Positions 23,059 through 34,724 of a DNA stretch of 64,000 nt are shown here, piece after piece. The DNA comes from Ursus arctos (taxonomy: Eukaryota; Chordata; Mammalia; Carnivora; Ursidae), in assembly GCF_023065955.2 (NCBI RefSeq), contig NW_026623100.1, forward strand, positions 71,242,727 to 71,306,726, in the 5' to 3' direction. Within the stretch, counting starts at the first letter, position 1. Every line of letters begins with the position of its first letter. The notes under the pieces were generated by a model. It was given only the letters and a program-made list of their open reading frames with translations, was not told the origin of the DNA and ran no database searches. The position numbers and the translations under genes are program-made.

Positions 23059-23092
23059 TATATCAATGATAATTGTAGATATCATTGATATA
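23059..23092. repeat. perfect inverted repeat, 13-bp arms, 8-nt loop
   Basis: Left arm 23059-23071 (TATATCAATGATA) is exactly complementary to right arm 23080-23092 (TATCATTGATATA). A second, shorter inverted repeat with 7-bp arms follows at 23104-23123. The setting is AT-rich, favourable for cruciform extrusion. Confidence 0.9.
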
Positions 23093-23149
23093 GTGAGATG
23101 TGAATACTATATATTGATAGTATATATCATTGGTAGTTGTCAGTTAATT

Positions 23150-23560
23150 ATTCCTATGTACTTGACGTTGCACGAGATGATGGGAATGATAAGGAAGGGG
23201 AAGACATGACCCCCTTTGTCCTTACAGAAACAAGACCATTCAACAAACAAGGCAAAATGTGGGGAAAAGGGAGGTGATTGAGAGTTTCTGGACTAAGCGA
23301 GAATTTCCTAGAAGGAACAGATGGGTCTTAATGGGTGGATGGGGGCATGCAATAATGCATGACACAGGGGTCCCAGGTGAGAGGGGCAGTAAAAGTAACA
23401 ATAAACAATGCTCACTGGGTGAGGCAGAAAGAGGAGTCTTTAAAAGTGGACTTATAAATCTAGACTCATTACACTCCCTGGTACAGAATGCGTCAAGCTT
23501 TTTCAGTAGAAGAGTGATCAGGCCAGGGGCTAGAACTAGGTCTTCTTTTCTGTATCAAAT
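23150..23560 (-). repeat. L2-like fragment
   Basis: Resembles L2 on the minus strand: 'acatgacccctttgtcctt', 'aagaccattcaacaaacaag', then a distal part with 'agaagagtgatcaggccagg'. A 109-codon plus frame at 23259-23588 runs through it and has no recognisable domain. Tentative. Confidence 0.4.
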
Positions 23561-23934
23561 TTCCGTAAAATTTTTGCTTGATGTTTAAGGATGCTTAGTA
23601 GTTACGTATGAAGTAGTAAATAAGTGTTTATATGGAGCCAGTCTGGCAATGGCGTGTGTGATGTTGACAGCCTTCTGAATGTAGAGCCTCACACCAGATA
23701 CCAAATGACTAAACTCAGCCAATGGAAGCAATGAATGAGGTAAGCTGGAGGTGGGTTTCCATGTGGATTCAGGCTCACTGCAGAGGACTCCGATTATTTC
23801 ATTTAGATTCCTGCCTTAAAAATACAAGAAATGTACATGCTTTTTGGAAAAATACTAACACTGTAGAAAGTTCCCACATTCTCCTCTCCTAGGCATCTGC
23901 CACTTTTAAAGGCTTGTTTTATTTCTTTACAGAC

Positions 23935-24835
23935 AATTTTGTAGGCCCCAAAATACATACATAACATTCACTAACATATATACGTGTTTTCCTTTTGATA
24001 AACTTTATCGAGGTATAATTTCCATAAAATAGAATGCACCAATTTTAAGTTTAGTGTCTTGTGGATTTTAACAAATATATACACCCATGTCCTGTCGAGT
24101 TTTAAAATGTAGGAATGAGGTCGTACTCTATGTACTATTCTGCAACTGGGTTAGGTATTCAATAATGTCATGGACTTTTTTTTTTTTTTATCATGACACT
24201 AATCTTTTTTTAAATTATTGCCTAGTTCCTTGGTATGGATACCAGTAATGTATTGAACTATTTCCTTATAGATGTATGTTTAGAATCCCTATACATTTCA
24301 CAATTCAAATCAAGTAATGGAGATCCTTTTCTACTTATCTTTGACATTTTAATAGATATTTCTATAGATTGGAGTCCTAGAAGTGGAATTTTTTGGTCAA
24401 AATTTTTGAAATTAAAAGAAGAGCTTATAGCAATTTAAGCTCCCACTCATAAGAAAATGCACTTTTCCTAAAGTATTTTCTATTTAAAATTATTAGACTT
24501 TACAAGATTTACCAGTCTGATGAGTGAAAAGTGGTAACATGTTGTCATTTTAGTTTGCATTTTCCAAATTGCTGGAGAGGATGAACATTTATGTTTATGT
24601 TTATTCTTCTGTGAATAAACTATTCTGATATTTTGTCAATTTCTGTTTTTCTTTCTTTTTGTTTTCAAGATTTTACTTTTACATAATCTCTACATCCAAT
24701 ATGAGACTCAAACCCACAACCCCAAGTTCAAGAGTTGCAAGCTCTACTGACTGAGCCAGCCAGGTACCCCTATCTGTTTTTCTTATTGATTTGTAGGAAC
24801 TCTTTTTATATTAGGTCGGTTTCCCCCCCCCCAAA
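23935..24835 (-). mobile_element. old L1 LINE (L1M-type), interrupted by a SINE
   Basis: Reverse-complement old L1 landmarks in order: 'aaactttatcgaggtataat' plus 'ttccataaaatagaatgcac' (L1M 3' region), 'gtcctagaagtggaattttt', 'gatgagtgaaaagtggtaac', 'tttagtttgcattttccaaa', and after the SINE 'tttcttattgatttgtagga'. It is heavily mutated and inactive. The SINE at 24654-24772 sits inside it. Confidence 0.8.
24654..24772 (-). mobile_element. CAN-SINE (short SINEC type) nested in L1
   Basis: Minus-strand SINE: 'caagattttacttttacata', 'caatatgagactcaaaccca', 'gctctactgactgagccagc', ending 'aggtacccc'. A perfect 12-bp target-site duplication (tctgtttttctt) lies at 24642-24653 and 24773-24784. The flanking L1 reads continuously once the SINE is set aside, so the SINE came later. 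Confidence 0.92.
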
Positions 24836-24849
24836 TAACCATCCAAGTT

Positions 24850-25030
24850 AATGCTGCTCAAACTCTAATGTGCTTTAATATCAATTGGGTATCTTGTTTA
24901 AGCAGAGAATCTGATTCAGTGGGTCAGGGAATGGGCCTGAGAATATCCATTTCTAACAAACTCACAGGGGCTTCCAATGCTACTGGTCCTCAACCATACT
25001 CTGGGCAACAAAGTCTTAGGGTTTATGAGT
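24850..25030 (+). repeat. MER5-type hAT-Charlie MITE
   Basis: 'tgctgctcaaactctaatgt' near the left end, the central 'gagaatctgattcagtgggt' followed by 'cctgagaatatccatttcta', and 'gctactggtcctcaaccata' near the right match the inverted-repeat MER5A layout. A non-autonomous DNA transposon, long inactive. Confidence 0.8.
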
Positions 25031-25224
25031 TTTATCTGGCAGAATTCCATCATACTTCAAGGACAATGTGTGGTAGATGTTTCTTTTGTTAAATAAAAGT
25101 ACTAGGAATGATCCCGAAAAAGTTATCTGTGTGGAAAGAAGAAGCCGACTATAGTTGTTGAAATGGCTGCAGTCCTAGTCTTTCTACTAGGAAGCGAGTG
25201 GGTGCTGGTCTGAGTTTCGAGTTT

Positions 25225-25350
25225 TGTCCCAACTCTACGTACCTTTAGATCACAGGCTTTTTGTTTCTACCTTGAGAATTTTAAAAAATAAGACAGTAAT
25301 ATCTGCTCTATTTTATAAAATTTTGTGAAAGATCAAAGGAGAATTACTGG
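25225..25350 (+). repeat. possible eroded MIR
   Basis: 'gtcccaactctacgtacctt' and 'ttctaccttgagaattttaa' followed by 'aataagacagtaatatctgc' follow the sense MIR order only loosely. Low confidence. Confidence 0.35.
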
Positions 25351-25849
25351 TATGCTTTGTGACCTGTCAAGCTGGAACACAGGTATTGTCCCTGTCCATG
25401 CAAAGCCCCCGGGAGTCTGAACTGTGCCTGGAGCCCGTGAACATCCAGTCTGGCCAGCGTGTACAGTGAAGGCAAAGGGCTTGGCGAATTTTTAATCAGT
25501 GCCCAAGCTCTTACTTAGACAAACTCTCTGCCTCAGAGTTTGGATTGTCATAAGGATATCTGAATCACTTTGGACTTCAGTTTTATAGGAGGGAGCCACC
25601 TCAGGATTCCCTGGGTACTTATCTGTGGCAAGTATCAGGTGTTGAACTCCATGCATGATTCTGGAGTTGGTCATTATAGTCCAGTTATCTGGATAACTCG
25701 CAGACACAGACACACCCTGAACCAAAATGTGATTCCTAAATTACCATGGTAATAACAAAATCAGTACTCTCAAGTCTGGCTTATTAGAGAATGGATTACT
25801 CCAGTTGGCTGTCCAGGGCAGACAGTGGCTAGCTTTTTGTTAAATATGT

Positions 25850-26190
25850 TTCCTCTTCTGGAACACACAACTAGACAATATGTCTCAGCTTTCTTTGGAG
25901 TTAGGTGATTGATGGATTGTGAGTGGGAGTCATGTGTGTCATTCTGGGCTGAGGTTTTTAAGAAGTGGATTGCACTCTTCCAGCCCCTGATCCCCTGTCT
26001 GCTGGCTGAACACAGAGGACTCCATAGCAGAGAAGTGAGAATATGGTAGAAAGATCATGGGTCCTGAGTCTCATGTGAAATCAGCCTGCCACTAATCTGT
26101 ACCACCTATTTTGGACTTCATGGGAACAAGTTATTTATGCTTATTGAGTTTGACATATTATATATTTTTGGGCTTGTTCATTATAGTAGT
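25850..26190 (+). repeat. MaLR-like LTR fragment
   Basis: Resembles a sense-orientation LTR of the MLT1 type: 'ctgtctgctggctgaacaca' followed by 'gaggactcc' near 26000, and a terminal section with 'ttattgagtttgacatatta' and 'tttgggcttgttcattatag' that parallels 'ccactgagatttcggggttgtttgttacagc'. Subfamily not assigned. Confidence 0.45.
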
Positions 26191-26194
26191 TAAA

Positions 26195-27765
26195 GTTTAC
26201 TAGTGCACTCTAATGTGCATAGATCATTGAGATACTTTTTAATTGATATCTGGCAGAAACATTACAGTTCCCTGAGTAATCTATTGAATGATGACATAGG
26301 ACAGACAAGTAAAAGGGAAAAGGTGAATATGATAACCCGATGGCTGTGGTTGGAGAATCTTTGAGAGGCGGAGCATTTGACATATGGGGAAACTTCTGAT
26401 TATCCTTTATTTCAAAACCTTAACTTTTTAGGAATAATTGTTGCGAAACTTAGAAATCAGACAGTGAGAAACAGTTAAATGCCCCATGTGACTACTGCGC
26501 GCCCCATCTCCCTTTAATTCCTTTCTTGCCGCTCAGGCCTGGAACAAGCCGGCTATTCTTTGGAGAGTGAAAAGCGAGTGAAAGTCCTGTAATGTTTCTG
26601 TTTGATGTTTTTGGCAGTGACGATGAAAATTCTAGACTGAAATGATATTGTATGAAGTCTGGACCAATTGCCTTGTTAAAGTCGAATGGATTTCCTCTCT
26701 TTTAGCTGTCTGGATCAATTCTTGGAGGAGTTAGTCAGAGAATTTGCTTTCTCAGTTGAAGCAACATATTGTACTGATAACACGTGAAACTACAGTCTGA
26801 TTGGACTCCCCAGGCCTTTCCAACTCACTGCTCATGTGAGCATTAGGAGGGCTTTTGCAAAATAAATAGAGCTCTCTGAGGTCTGTTAAGAAGGGTTCCA
26901 GATTCCGTTGACCAAAAGTGGAATGTTTAATACTCCACAGTTTAAAAAAAAAAAAAAAGAACCATGGAATTCTGAGTCCCACCTGTTAAATTATTTGTCC
27001 TTCTAATAGAAGCAGGAATGAAAGGCGTATGTTCAACATCATTTTGGACCCATTTTCTGTGGCGGGAAACCAAGGTAAACACATTTTTCCTGATGTAATT
27101 GTTGATATTAGTTCAGCTCATATGATGCAGGCGTAGCTGTGTGAACCATTTTACTTGGACCTGTCCTCGGCTGGAGTTGGACGTGCTAGTGGGAAAGCCT
27201 GGAGCCTCCAGAGCCAGCAGTCTGGGGTCCCGAATCTTTTAGGGAGCACCCAGGCCCCGACTTTGCTGCTGTAAAGGTGCCCTTTGGGTTCTTGGCCTCG
27301 GGTCTCATTCCTTCACTTGTGTGCCTGGGGACATTGACCTCATCTCCTCTCTTGGGTTTGTCCTCATTGCTTACTTAGCTTCTCCCAGAGAATTATCATT
27401 CCCCTTTCCTAATATTACTTAGATATATATAGGTGCTTCTGTTATAAATCCTGGAGTATTTTCCTTTCAATTCTGTCTTTTCATCTGTGGTTCCTGCTCT
27501 CTTCTTCTTTCCAGCCCTCACCCTTGGCCACCTCCAACTATGTTAACAGCCCAGTGCATTTTCTTTCGCACATTTCCACATGCTCCTGTATTTATGTGCA
27601 AACACAAATGCGTCTATTTTCTATTTTCACTTTTTGTGTCATTTTTAACAAGAGTTCCCAGGGGAGAATATGGGGTTAGTTCTCAGGCTAGACTCCCCAA
27701 ACGCATTTAGCCCATGATATGGTTGCTTCGTCATTCGTTTTTCCCACTAAGATCCGTTTTGGGTA
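26195..27765. other. unassigned, largely repeat-poor sequence
   Basis: No gene or confident repeat. A poly-A run of about 15 nt lies at 26944-26958; nothing upstream of it looks like a processed pseudogene. The segment 26205-26275 has a faint MER5 resemblance. Confidence 0.4.
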
Positions 27766-27769
27766 ACTT

Positions 27770-27860
27770 CGTGTCAGATCCTGTGCTAGGGATTGTGGGT
27801 ACCAAGATGAATTGGATATAGACTCTGATCTCAGGGAGTTATGAGTGTGTGCTTAGTGTA
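27770..27860 (-). repeat. L2 LINE 3'-end fragment
   Basis: 'gtcagatcctgtgctaggga' then 'ttgtgggtaccaagatgaat' and 'gactctgatctcagggagtt' correspond to the reverse-complement L2 end. Confidence 0.55.
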
Positions 27861-28254
27861 ATGACAGAGAGGACTCCCAGGAGACCAGACAAGGGGCCTC
27901 TAGAACAGGCTGCAGGGAACAGACCTGGTTAATAGCACGAGGCTCATTGCCTCTCTGGAAGAACATGTTCCTAGTCCCATTTTGGGGTGATTCAAAACCC
28001 ACATGTCTACCCCAGGATTGGGGTGGGAAGGGGCTTTGGCATGGAGGCAGGAGGAACAGGTCTCTGCCACAGGGGGCGGGCAATGGTGTGAGGCCCTGCT
28101 CCAGGGGTCCTGGACAACTGTGATGGTGGAAGAGGTCAGATGGACAACACTGCTAAGTGTGAATTGTCCATGAGTCTGTCTTTGTGCACAAGGCACCAGC
28201 AACAAGGATGTCTGTCTTGCATTGCTTATATAGTTATTTCCCACGTGTGACCTG

Positions 28255-28365
28255 GCCTTCCAACCAGACTGCAAATGCGCGGAGCGCAGGACTGTGTCTC
28301 ACCTTCCTTATGCTTTTCCTGTGGCACACAACACAAGGCCGGTCATAGAGGCATTCATTTAAATG
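28255..28365 (+). repeat. L2 LINE 3'-end fragment
   Basis: Sense L2 end: 'cagactgcaaatgcgcggag' then 'cgcaggactgtgtctcacct' and 'tgtggcacacaacacaaggc' parallel 'gactgtaagctccttgagggcagggactgtgtct ... cagcacctagcacagtgcctgg'. Confidence 0.6.
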
Positions 28366-28369
28366 CAGT

Positions 28370-30180
28370 GCTGGTGACCGAAAAAATAAAAATAAAATTG
28401 TGACCAAACATTTCTACATGAAGCTCTATCTCCAATGAGCTTCTAAAGTATGTTTTAACATCTTGGCTTCTAATACCAGAAATGCCTCCATTCGTGCAGT
28501 ATTTATAGTTCACCAAACATTGGCCTGTACTTCATTGGATCGTCACAGTGAGCTTTGGGGGCAGACATCTTTGTTAGTGTCCTAGTCTTACATTAGTGCA
28601 GACATACCTGAAGCTTAGGTTTTTTTAATTCCCCAAGAGAGCAGAGCTGTCCCTGGGAAGACCCCAGACTCAAGCTGTGACTTTGCTAATTTACACAGGA
28701 GCAACCCAGAGAATGAGGCAACTCTCATGGCCCTGATTTGGTACAGGGCTCCTTAAACTTGTAGGAAGTCAGCCTATGGTCTCAGGAGAGCTAGCCTTCA
28801 CTGCACTTTGAGTGGACAGTCACAAATGTGGTGATGAAGGGCACCCAAAATTCGGGCTTCAGAAGGGTCTGGAAGGAACTGATGTGTCACCCAACATCAG
28901 TCTAGGATCACAGTGCCAGAAATCCTACTGTTAGCAAAACCATCTATTGGGCTACACGTTGCCTACCTCAGCCTTCTGTTAAAACCAGAGATCTGTAGGA
29001 GAGGGAGACATAAGATTGAAGCCACCAATTAATATCACTGCAATGTTAGTTGGGTTATTAATTGCTCGGGTTATCAATTATTTCAGTTACCAGTTACTTG
29101 AGAAAGAGCCCTAAGGAGAAGTAAGTTTGTTTTGTTTGTTTGTTTTAGGAAGACTTTGGAGCATCTATGTGAAACCAGTGGGCCATGTTGGGAGGAGTAG
29201 TACAGGGGGTGCTGGGGAGAACACAGAGATCCTCAGACTGCCTCTAGATCCTTGTGCTCTTGGCCCGGAGACTTTGAGTTCCATTTGATCTTGGACAACT
29301 GCTCCTCAGGGCATCCCTCAGAAATCACCTCTACATTTCTGAGGCTGTCCTGGAAGGAAGAAAAGCACGATGAGGGCTTCCTTCCTGTTGACCTTTCTGG
29401 GAAGGCAGAGGGGTGTATCAGGCAGGCAGGAGAGAGCATCCAGCCAAGGCATATTCTGGGAGGAAAAGAAGCTGGTCTGTGTGATATGTGGTTACTTTGG
29501 GGGAAGCAACCATGGGGCTCTTGATTTAGAAATAGGGCAGCCTCCTGTGCTAAAGTGATGGACTCTGGCCCCCACGAGGTCAGCCCAGAGCCAGCATGGG
29601 GGGTATATCCACAGGGTCAGGGGTCAGCAGTGATCCTCAGCCTGTGATAGACCCTATAGATACTCACAGGCTGCTTTTTTATTACTTGCATGAGAAACAG
29701 TCATCAGTGCTGAAGTTCAAAGCCACGGTTTCCGTGTGTTCCTTAACATGATACAGGTGGGCCTTCATTGGAAACACCTTCTGCTCCTCCAGCTCAGTTC
29801 TCTTGAAAACAAACATCGGTGCCCTTTGCCCAAGTCGGAAGACACGGCTGTGAAATGCCCATGAGCTTCCCGTGCACGCCACCTCCTCAATCAGGTCCTT
29901 CTGTCGGGGTGAGGACCTGCACGCCTGTCTCAGGGCTCACACGGGCAGTGCGGCAGAGTCCCGCAGACGGCGTGCTTGCACGCAGTTCCTGCATAGCCAC
30001 GCTGGGGTGGGGTGAGAGGTCGGGGTCCCTCAGCTCAGGCCAAAGTGCAGCTACAACTGGGAGGTCTCCTGTCTTTGCTCAGAAAACACTCTTCACAACC
30101 CAGGCTTTGAATTATTCCCTCCTTCCCTTTCATAGTACGGCTGCTATTCAGATGTGAGAGCCTTGGAGACAATGGAAGAA
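28370..30180. other. unassigned non-coding sequence with a CpG-dense pocket
   Basis: No gene I can support. Frames of 90 codons (29252-29524) and 112 codons (29819-30157) have no recognisable domain; the latter lies over the CpG-dense pocket described separately. 28500-28640 may be an eroded MIR. Confidence 0.4.
29833..30021. other. small CpG-dense pocket
   Basis: By hand count about 14 CpGs fall in about 190 bp of GC-rich sequence, an observed/expected ratio near 0.7. This is far above the CpG-depleted background here. Usual length criteria for a CpG island are not clearly met. No TATA-like or initiator arrangement is evident. Confidence 0.5.
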
Positions 30181-30184
30181 ACAA

Positions 30185-30360
30185 ATCTGGAGCCTGACTC
30201 CCAGCGTATGAAAGCGAGGTCATGTGACTTTGTACAAGTCACTAAGCTGTTCTGCATTTTGGCTTCTTCGTCAGTGAAATGCAGGTCATACTAGCACTTA
30301 CCTTCTAGGGCTCTTTTGAGGATTAAACAAACTGATGCATATAAATAAATAAAGCTGCTA
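30185..30360 (+). repeat. MIR SINE
   Basis: Sense MIR: 'ctggagcctgactcccagcg', 'aggtcatgtgactttgtaca', 'agtcactaagctgttctgca', 'gcacttaccttctagggctc', 'ttttgaggattaaacaaact'. Well preserved from head to 3' half. Confidence 0.8.
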
Positions 30361-30364
30361 TAAA

Positions 30365-32285
30365 TATAAATCACGAATGAAGCCGAATTTACCTCCATCA
30401 TCTCAGAGTGTCCAATATGTATCAGGCTTTATACTTGATTTTCAATTCATGACTCTTACACAAATGTCTGATGTAGATTTCTGTACCCAGGCTGGTGGCA
30501 AGGCGACCTCCAGGATTTCCAGCTGTTGGCCTGTCCTTCACGCAGAGGGCACCTTGCCAATCCCATCTCACTCCTCTGCTTTTGTTTATGCCCGTAATGC
30601 CAACAGCTTGTTTAAACGCTTTGCCATAGCTTGTCCCAGAATCTTTACTGAGGTTTTTCATGCTTTTCCCCATAGCCTCAAGTTTTAGAAAAGACAAAAC
30701 AAAATGCTAGTTTTGTTTACAATGTAATGATTGCAATATAATGTGGCAGAAGAGTTGCACAGGAATTTCTAAAGCATAAAAGCCATGTGCAATTGAAAAG
30801 GCGGTAAACTAGCGAAAGATATAAAGCAGCCTGTGTTGATAGAAATCACTTTAACTTTAGGAAAAAAGCCAAATTACTGAGGGAGTGAGCAGAACTGCTA
30901 GAAATTGATGACAAACTGGCACTTGAATCTTGACTATACACAGTCACAGGTTTAAAGAGTGTGAAGTGGCGATTGCAGACATTCGTTTCTGACACATTTG
31001 TTTCAGATGATTCATTTTGAGGGAAGCTAAGCAAGAGGAACAAGAAAAAATAGGAAAACTTGGAAAATACTTGGAAAACGAAAGGAAAAAAAGCAGGACA
31101 GACCTCCTTACCCCAAACCAAGAATTCCATAAAATATATAATACTGAGTTAAAAAGCTTTAATTTTGAGAAATTGCTCACAATTCACCAAAATTTCCAAG
31201 AAGAGAAAAATGAGTGATCAGATTTTCATTTCCCTCCAAATTTCCTAATGAAATACTTGTTTTCAATGAAATTGCAGTTATTCAGTGGAGTCACAAAGAC
31301 AGACCTTCTGAGCATCAGTCCTTGGGAAAATAGCAGTGATTCCTTCTGCTCACGTGTGATACAAGGCCAGGCTTACTCCGTGGACTCCTACCAGCTTCTC
31401 CTTTACTGGCTTTGAACTTGGGTGGGTCTCTTCCTCTTTGTGAGCTTTAATGCCTCCAATGAAGGGTTTGGACCCCATGTTGTGTGAGAACCCTTGTAAT
31501 TCTTATCTTTTCTGACTTCAAACAATACTATGCACTGTTAATCCCCCAAACATTCACCCAAGACCCAACTTTGTTGGTGTTGTTCTTTTTGCTCATTTCT
31601 ACCAGTGAAGGATCATTTTAACCACGATACCACTAATGCCAAAGCCACCAAAAGTGACAGTCAGGATTCTGGGCAGGACTTCGGATTTTGAGCAAAAGAG
31701 GTGGCCCTATAATGAAGGTACTGAAAATAACAGAAACTCTCTCTCTGCAAGAATCCTATAAACTCTAACTCCCATTATACACCATAAAGGTTGAGTTTTT
31801 CCATTCTCTTCCACACACAGCCTCCAGGTTGCCATTTTCTGATGACTTACTTTCCAAAATTGTCCTTAATATGTACTGTAATTGATTTTGACCTACTAAT
31901 AACAATTTGCCATTGTGTGTGTGCATGTGTGTGTATGTGTGTCCTACTACCTCTGTATCTCTTTTCTCTAGGCAGTGTTGAATTGTGTTTTTTTTCAAGT
32001 ATATCATCATTTCCATCTTGATGGTTTGATTTAGAAAGCACAATATGCTTTGCTATCCATGGACTGACCCACTTTTCCCCTCTCTCAAAATATGCTAAGC
32101 ATAATGGGGACATAGATAATGATTACCTTTAATTTTTCTTTTTCTTCTCTTAACCGCAGTATCTAGTGACATTTGCCTGTCATTTTATGTCACCTGCTTG
32201 TGCCCGAGGACGGGAGAAAGGGGAACTGAGGACTGCAGTACATATGATCAGTGGGGTGCCCATTTTTGCAAAGAAGGCATTGCAC
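30365..32285. other. unassigned non-coding sequence
   Basis: Contains an A-rich 66-codon plus frame at 31017-31217, rich in Lys and Glu and matching nothing I know, and a TG-rich simple tract at 31914-31942. I see no confident repeat or gene. Confidence 0.4.
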
Positions 32286-32289
32286 TTAC

Positions 32290-32440
32290 TTTCCTTGCAT
32301 TGCATATTGAGTTGCTGTTTCCCATTTATTTTACAACAATTTTGTAAAGTGAATAGAGATTATTATCCCTATTGAACAGATGAGAAAACAGAGGCCCAGA
32401 GGGTTACATTAACACGTCAGGGTCTCGTCTGAATATCTGT
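32290..32440 (-). repeat. MIR SINE
   Basis: 'tttacaacaattttgtaaag' (MIR 'cacaacaaccctatgag'), 'gattattatccctattgaac', 'agatgagaaaacagaggccc', 'agagggttacattaacacgt' follow the reverse-complement core. Confidence 0.75.
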
Positions 32441-32464
32441 GTATGTAGGCATGAGCCCACACCG

Positions 32465-32515
32465 AATAATTTGTCCTGAAGTCCCCCTTTCTCAAGGAAG
32501 CCCTTCCTAATGTGA
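32465..32515 (+). repeat. L2 LINE scrap
   Basis: 'tttctcaaggaagcccttcc' then 'taatgtga' matches the sense L2 'ctcagggaagccttccctga' block. Only about 50 bp. Confidence 0.45.
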
Positions 32516-32519
32516 TATA

Positions 32520-33915
32520 TCCTGAAGGGCAGCCTCCAGGCTAAAGTAACTTGATAGTAGATGGCAGTCTTCCAAGGAGTTGCTGGTTTCCCTAGGTCTC
32601 AGATTCCTTGCTTGTGTGAATATTAAGGCAAATTGAGAGGGATATTGCAACACTGGGTTATCACTCACATGGTAACTTGCATGGGAAAATGTCTCCCCTG
32701 CACAGATTAATTAAGAACCAATCCTTTGGATTTCTGTGCCTTGGAGTGAATTACGGGTGGTGGTTTCTGTGAAGTTAAAGGGATGGAGACTGTTTTTTGT
32801 AGTTGCTAACTGGAAACTGCAGAGGAGTGTAAGTGGGCGTTCAGCTGCATTTGTAAAAATGCAGGTTGTTTTTAATTAATGCCACATGACATATCCAACC
32901 ACAGCATTTTCCCCCAGTTCGATGATGTCTGTAGGCATCGTAGCCTAGAATTCTCCAAATTACTCCCATGTTGTGCTAGATTCAGCAATGATTGAGTATC
33001 ATTTGCTGGGGGCAATTGGGATAATAGGAACCTCATCAGTCAGCTGAGGAGGTGTGGACAGCAGATTGGGGTAAAAAGGTAAAATCTGATCCCAGGCTGG
33101 TTCCGGAGCCAGTTATGTCCACCTGGCAATAACCAGGGAGTCAGAATTTACTCTTTGCAACTCAGCTAACTAGTCCTCATGGCTTGGGCAAAGGGAAATG
33201 CTTCTAAGTTCATAGGGCCAGGCAGTGCTGGAGCCTGGGCGTAAGAGCACCAATCATCATTTTCCTTTTCATAGACGAGGGGCCCACAGGCAGCACGGGG
33301 TCACTCCCATTTTCTGAGGCATTGTGACTCAAGGTTCTGAAGCTGTTGCTCTTGCTTCTAGGAAGACATCCCAGTCTTGCAGTGATGGTTTGACATGAAT
33401 GTAAGGTAGAAAATGGTAGTGATTTTGATGTCCTGCGGAGGAGGCTCACTTTGCATTGATCATTGGGAAGTAAGAGGTCAGAGGAGGAGGAAGAATTGAG
33501 TAATCACTATACACAGTAGAGCCTCACTGATTGGAATCAGTGGGTGGGATTGGTCTGGTTATCAAATATTTAATGAGAAATGTATTTTGATAAAGTCAAG
33601 ATGCATTCAGTGTTAGATGTGATAGGAAAAGTACATATATATAGCATGCTAGTTAAGTGTAAAAAGTCATTCTTAATGCCTTGAAAAATTTCGAGTATGT
33701 AGAATATATGCCATGCTATCTGCTTTACAGTAGTGACTTACTTTTCAAGTAGCTAGTGCAAAGATAAAATCTAGCCTGGCTTCTACCCAAATTATAAAAA
33801 ATTCCTATTAGGGGAATTTGGATCGGGTACAAAATGGTACATGAAGGAAGGAGAGTTTCATCTGAGTGGGTCCTAGGACTCTGGAATCAAGATAGGCATA
33901 TGAGATTCAACTTAT
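32520..33915. other. unassigned non-coding sequence
   Basis: No gene or confident repeat recognised. Frames are all under 80 codons with no motif. Confidence 0.4.
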
Positions 33916-33919
33916 GAAT

Positions 33920-34720
33920 ATTTAATGATACCTACTGTAGGCTAAGTAAGGGAAAGGCTGTGAGGGGGATAGAAATGAAGCAAACAGAGATGTGCCTTCC
34001 TAGAGAATGTATGTAAGACATGTGTGGTTCGTGTGCGTAGTAATCATGGGAGATGAGGACGATTTGACCAGCCTTGGATGCTGGACTGGGGGGATAGAGA
34101 GGAACCATAGAACGTTTTTGAGCAGGGGGAATAACATGGCCAGAGCTACGCTTTAAGAGCAGCCACATGTGGTAATTGAGAAGTAGTTCAAAAACTGCTG
34201 CGTACTTTGAGGAGTGTGGTCGAAGAATGATGAACTATGGCAGTTAATCAGATGTGAAGAATCAAGGTCTCCAAAGGGTTCTCTGAGACTTCCAGCCTGG
34301 AGATGTAGCATGATGTTACTAGGGTCGGTTTTATTGTGGGAGGACTAGTAAGAAGCTGAATTTTGGACAATGGTTTCGGACATTTGATTGTGAGTCCTGA
34401 TGGGTTAGGCAGTTGGAGATGTTGAATTGGTATATGGTCTTGAGCTTGATGAAGCGAGATTTAAATTACAAAATTGAGAGTCAGCTGCATCGAGTTAAGA
34501 TCTGAATGTGGGGACTGGATAGAGGAAGAGAGTAGAGAGAAGTGAAGAAATGGTCTGGATCTTGGGTAAGGAGTCCTGTGGTTAGGAAGTGGCTCATGTG
34601 GTCTGTGTCCTCTGTGCCTCCAACTCCAGGGTGAATAAGCCCCTGCTGAAATGACTGAGGATAAAGATGGGACTACTGAGTTTTCTTGTAAAGAATTACA
34701 GCAGTACACCATGTGGCCAA
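33920..34720 (-). repeat. L2 LINE, long eroded fragment
   Basis: Starts with the reverse-complement L2 end ('aatgatacctactgtaggct') and continues into more internal L2 sequence on the same strand: 'gagcagggggaataacatgg' ('gcaggggagtgacatgatc'), 'gaattttggacaatggtttc', 'ggcagttggagatgttgaat', 'ctggatcttgggtaaggagt'. It is among the longest L2 pieces here and heavily substituted. Confidence 0.5.
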
Positions 34721-34724
34721 TGAC

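Noticed and set aside
26944..26958. Poly-A run suggesting a processed pseudogene
   Set aside because: The preceding 500 bp show no mRNA-like sequence and I found no flanking duplication.
31017..31217. Lys/Glu-rich 66-codon frame resembling a coiled coil
   Set aside because: It is explained by A-rich composition, with no similarity to a known protein.
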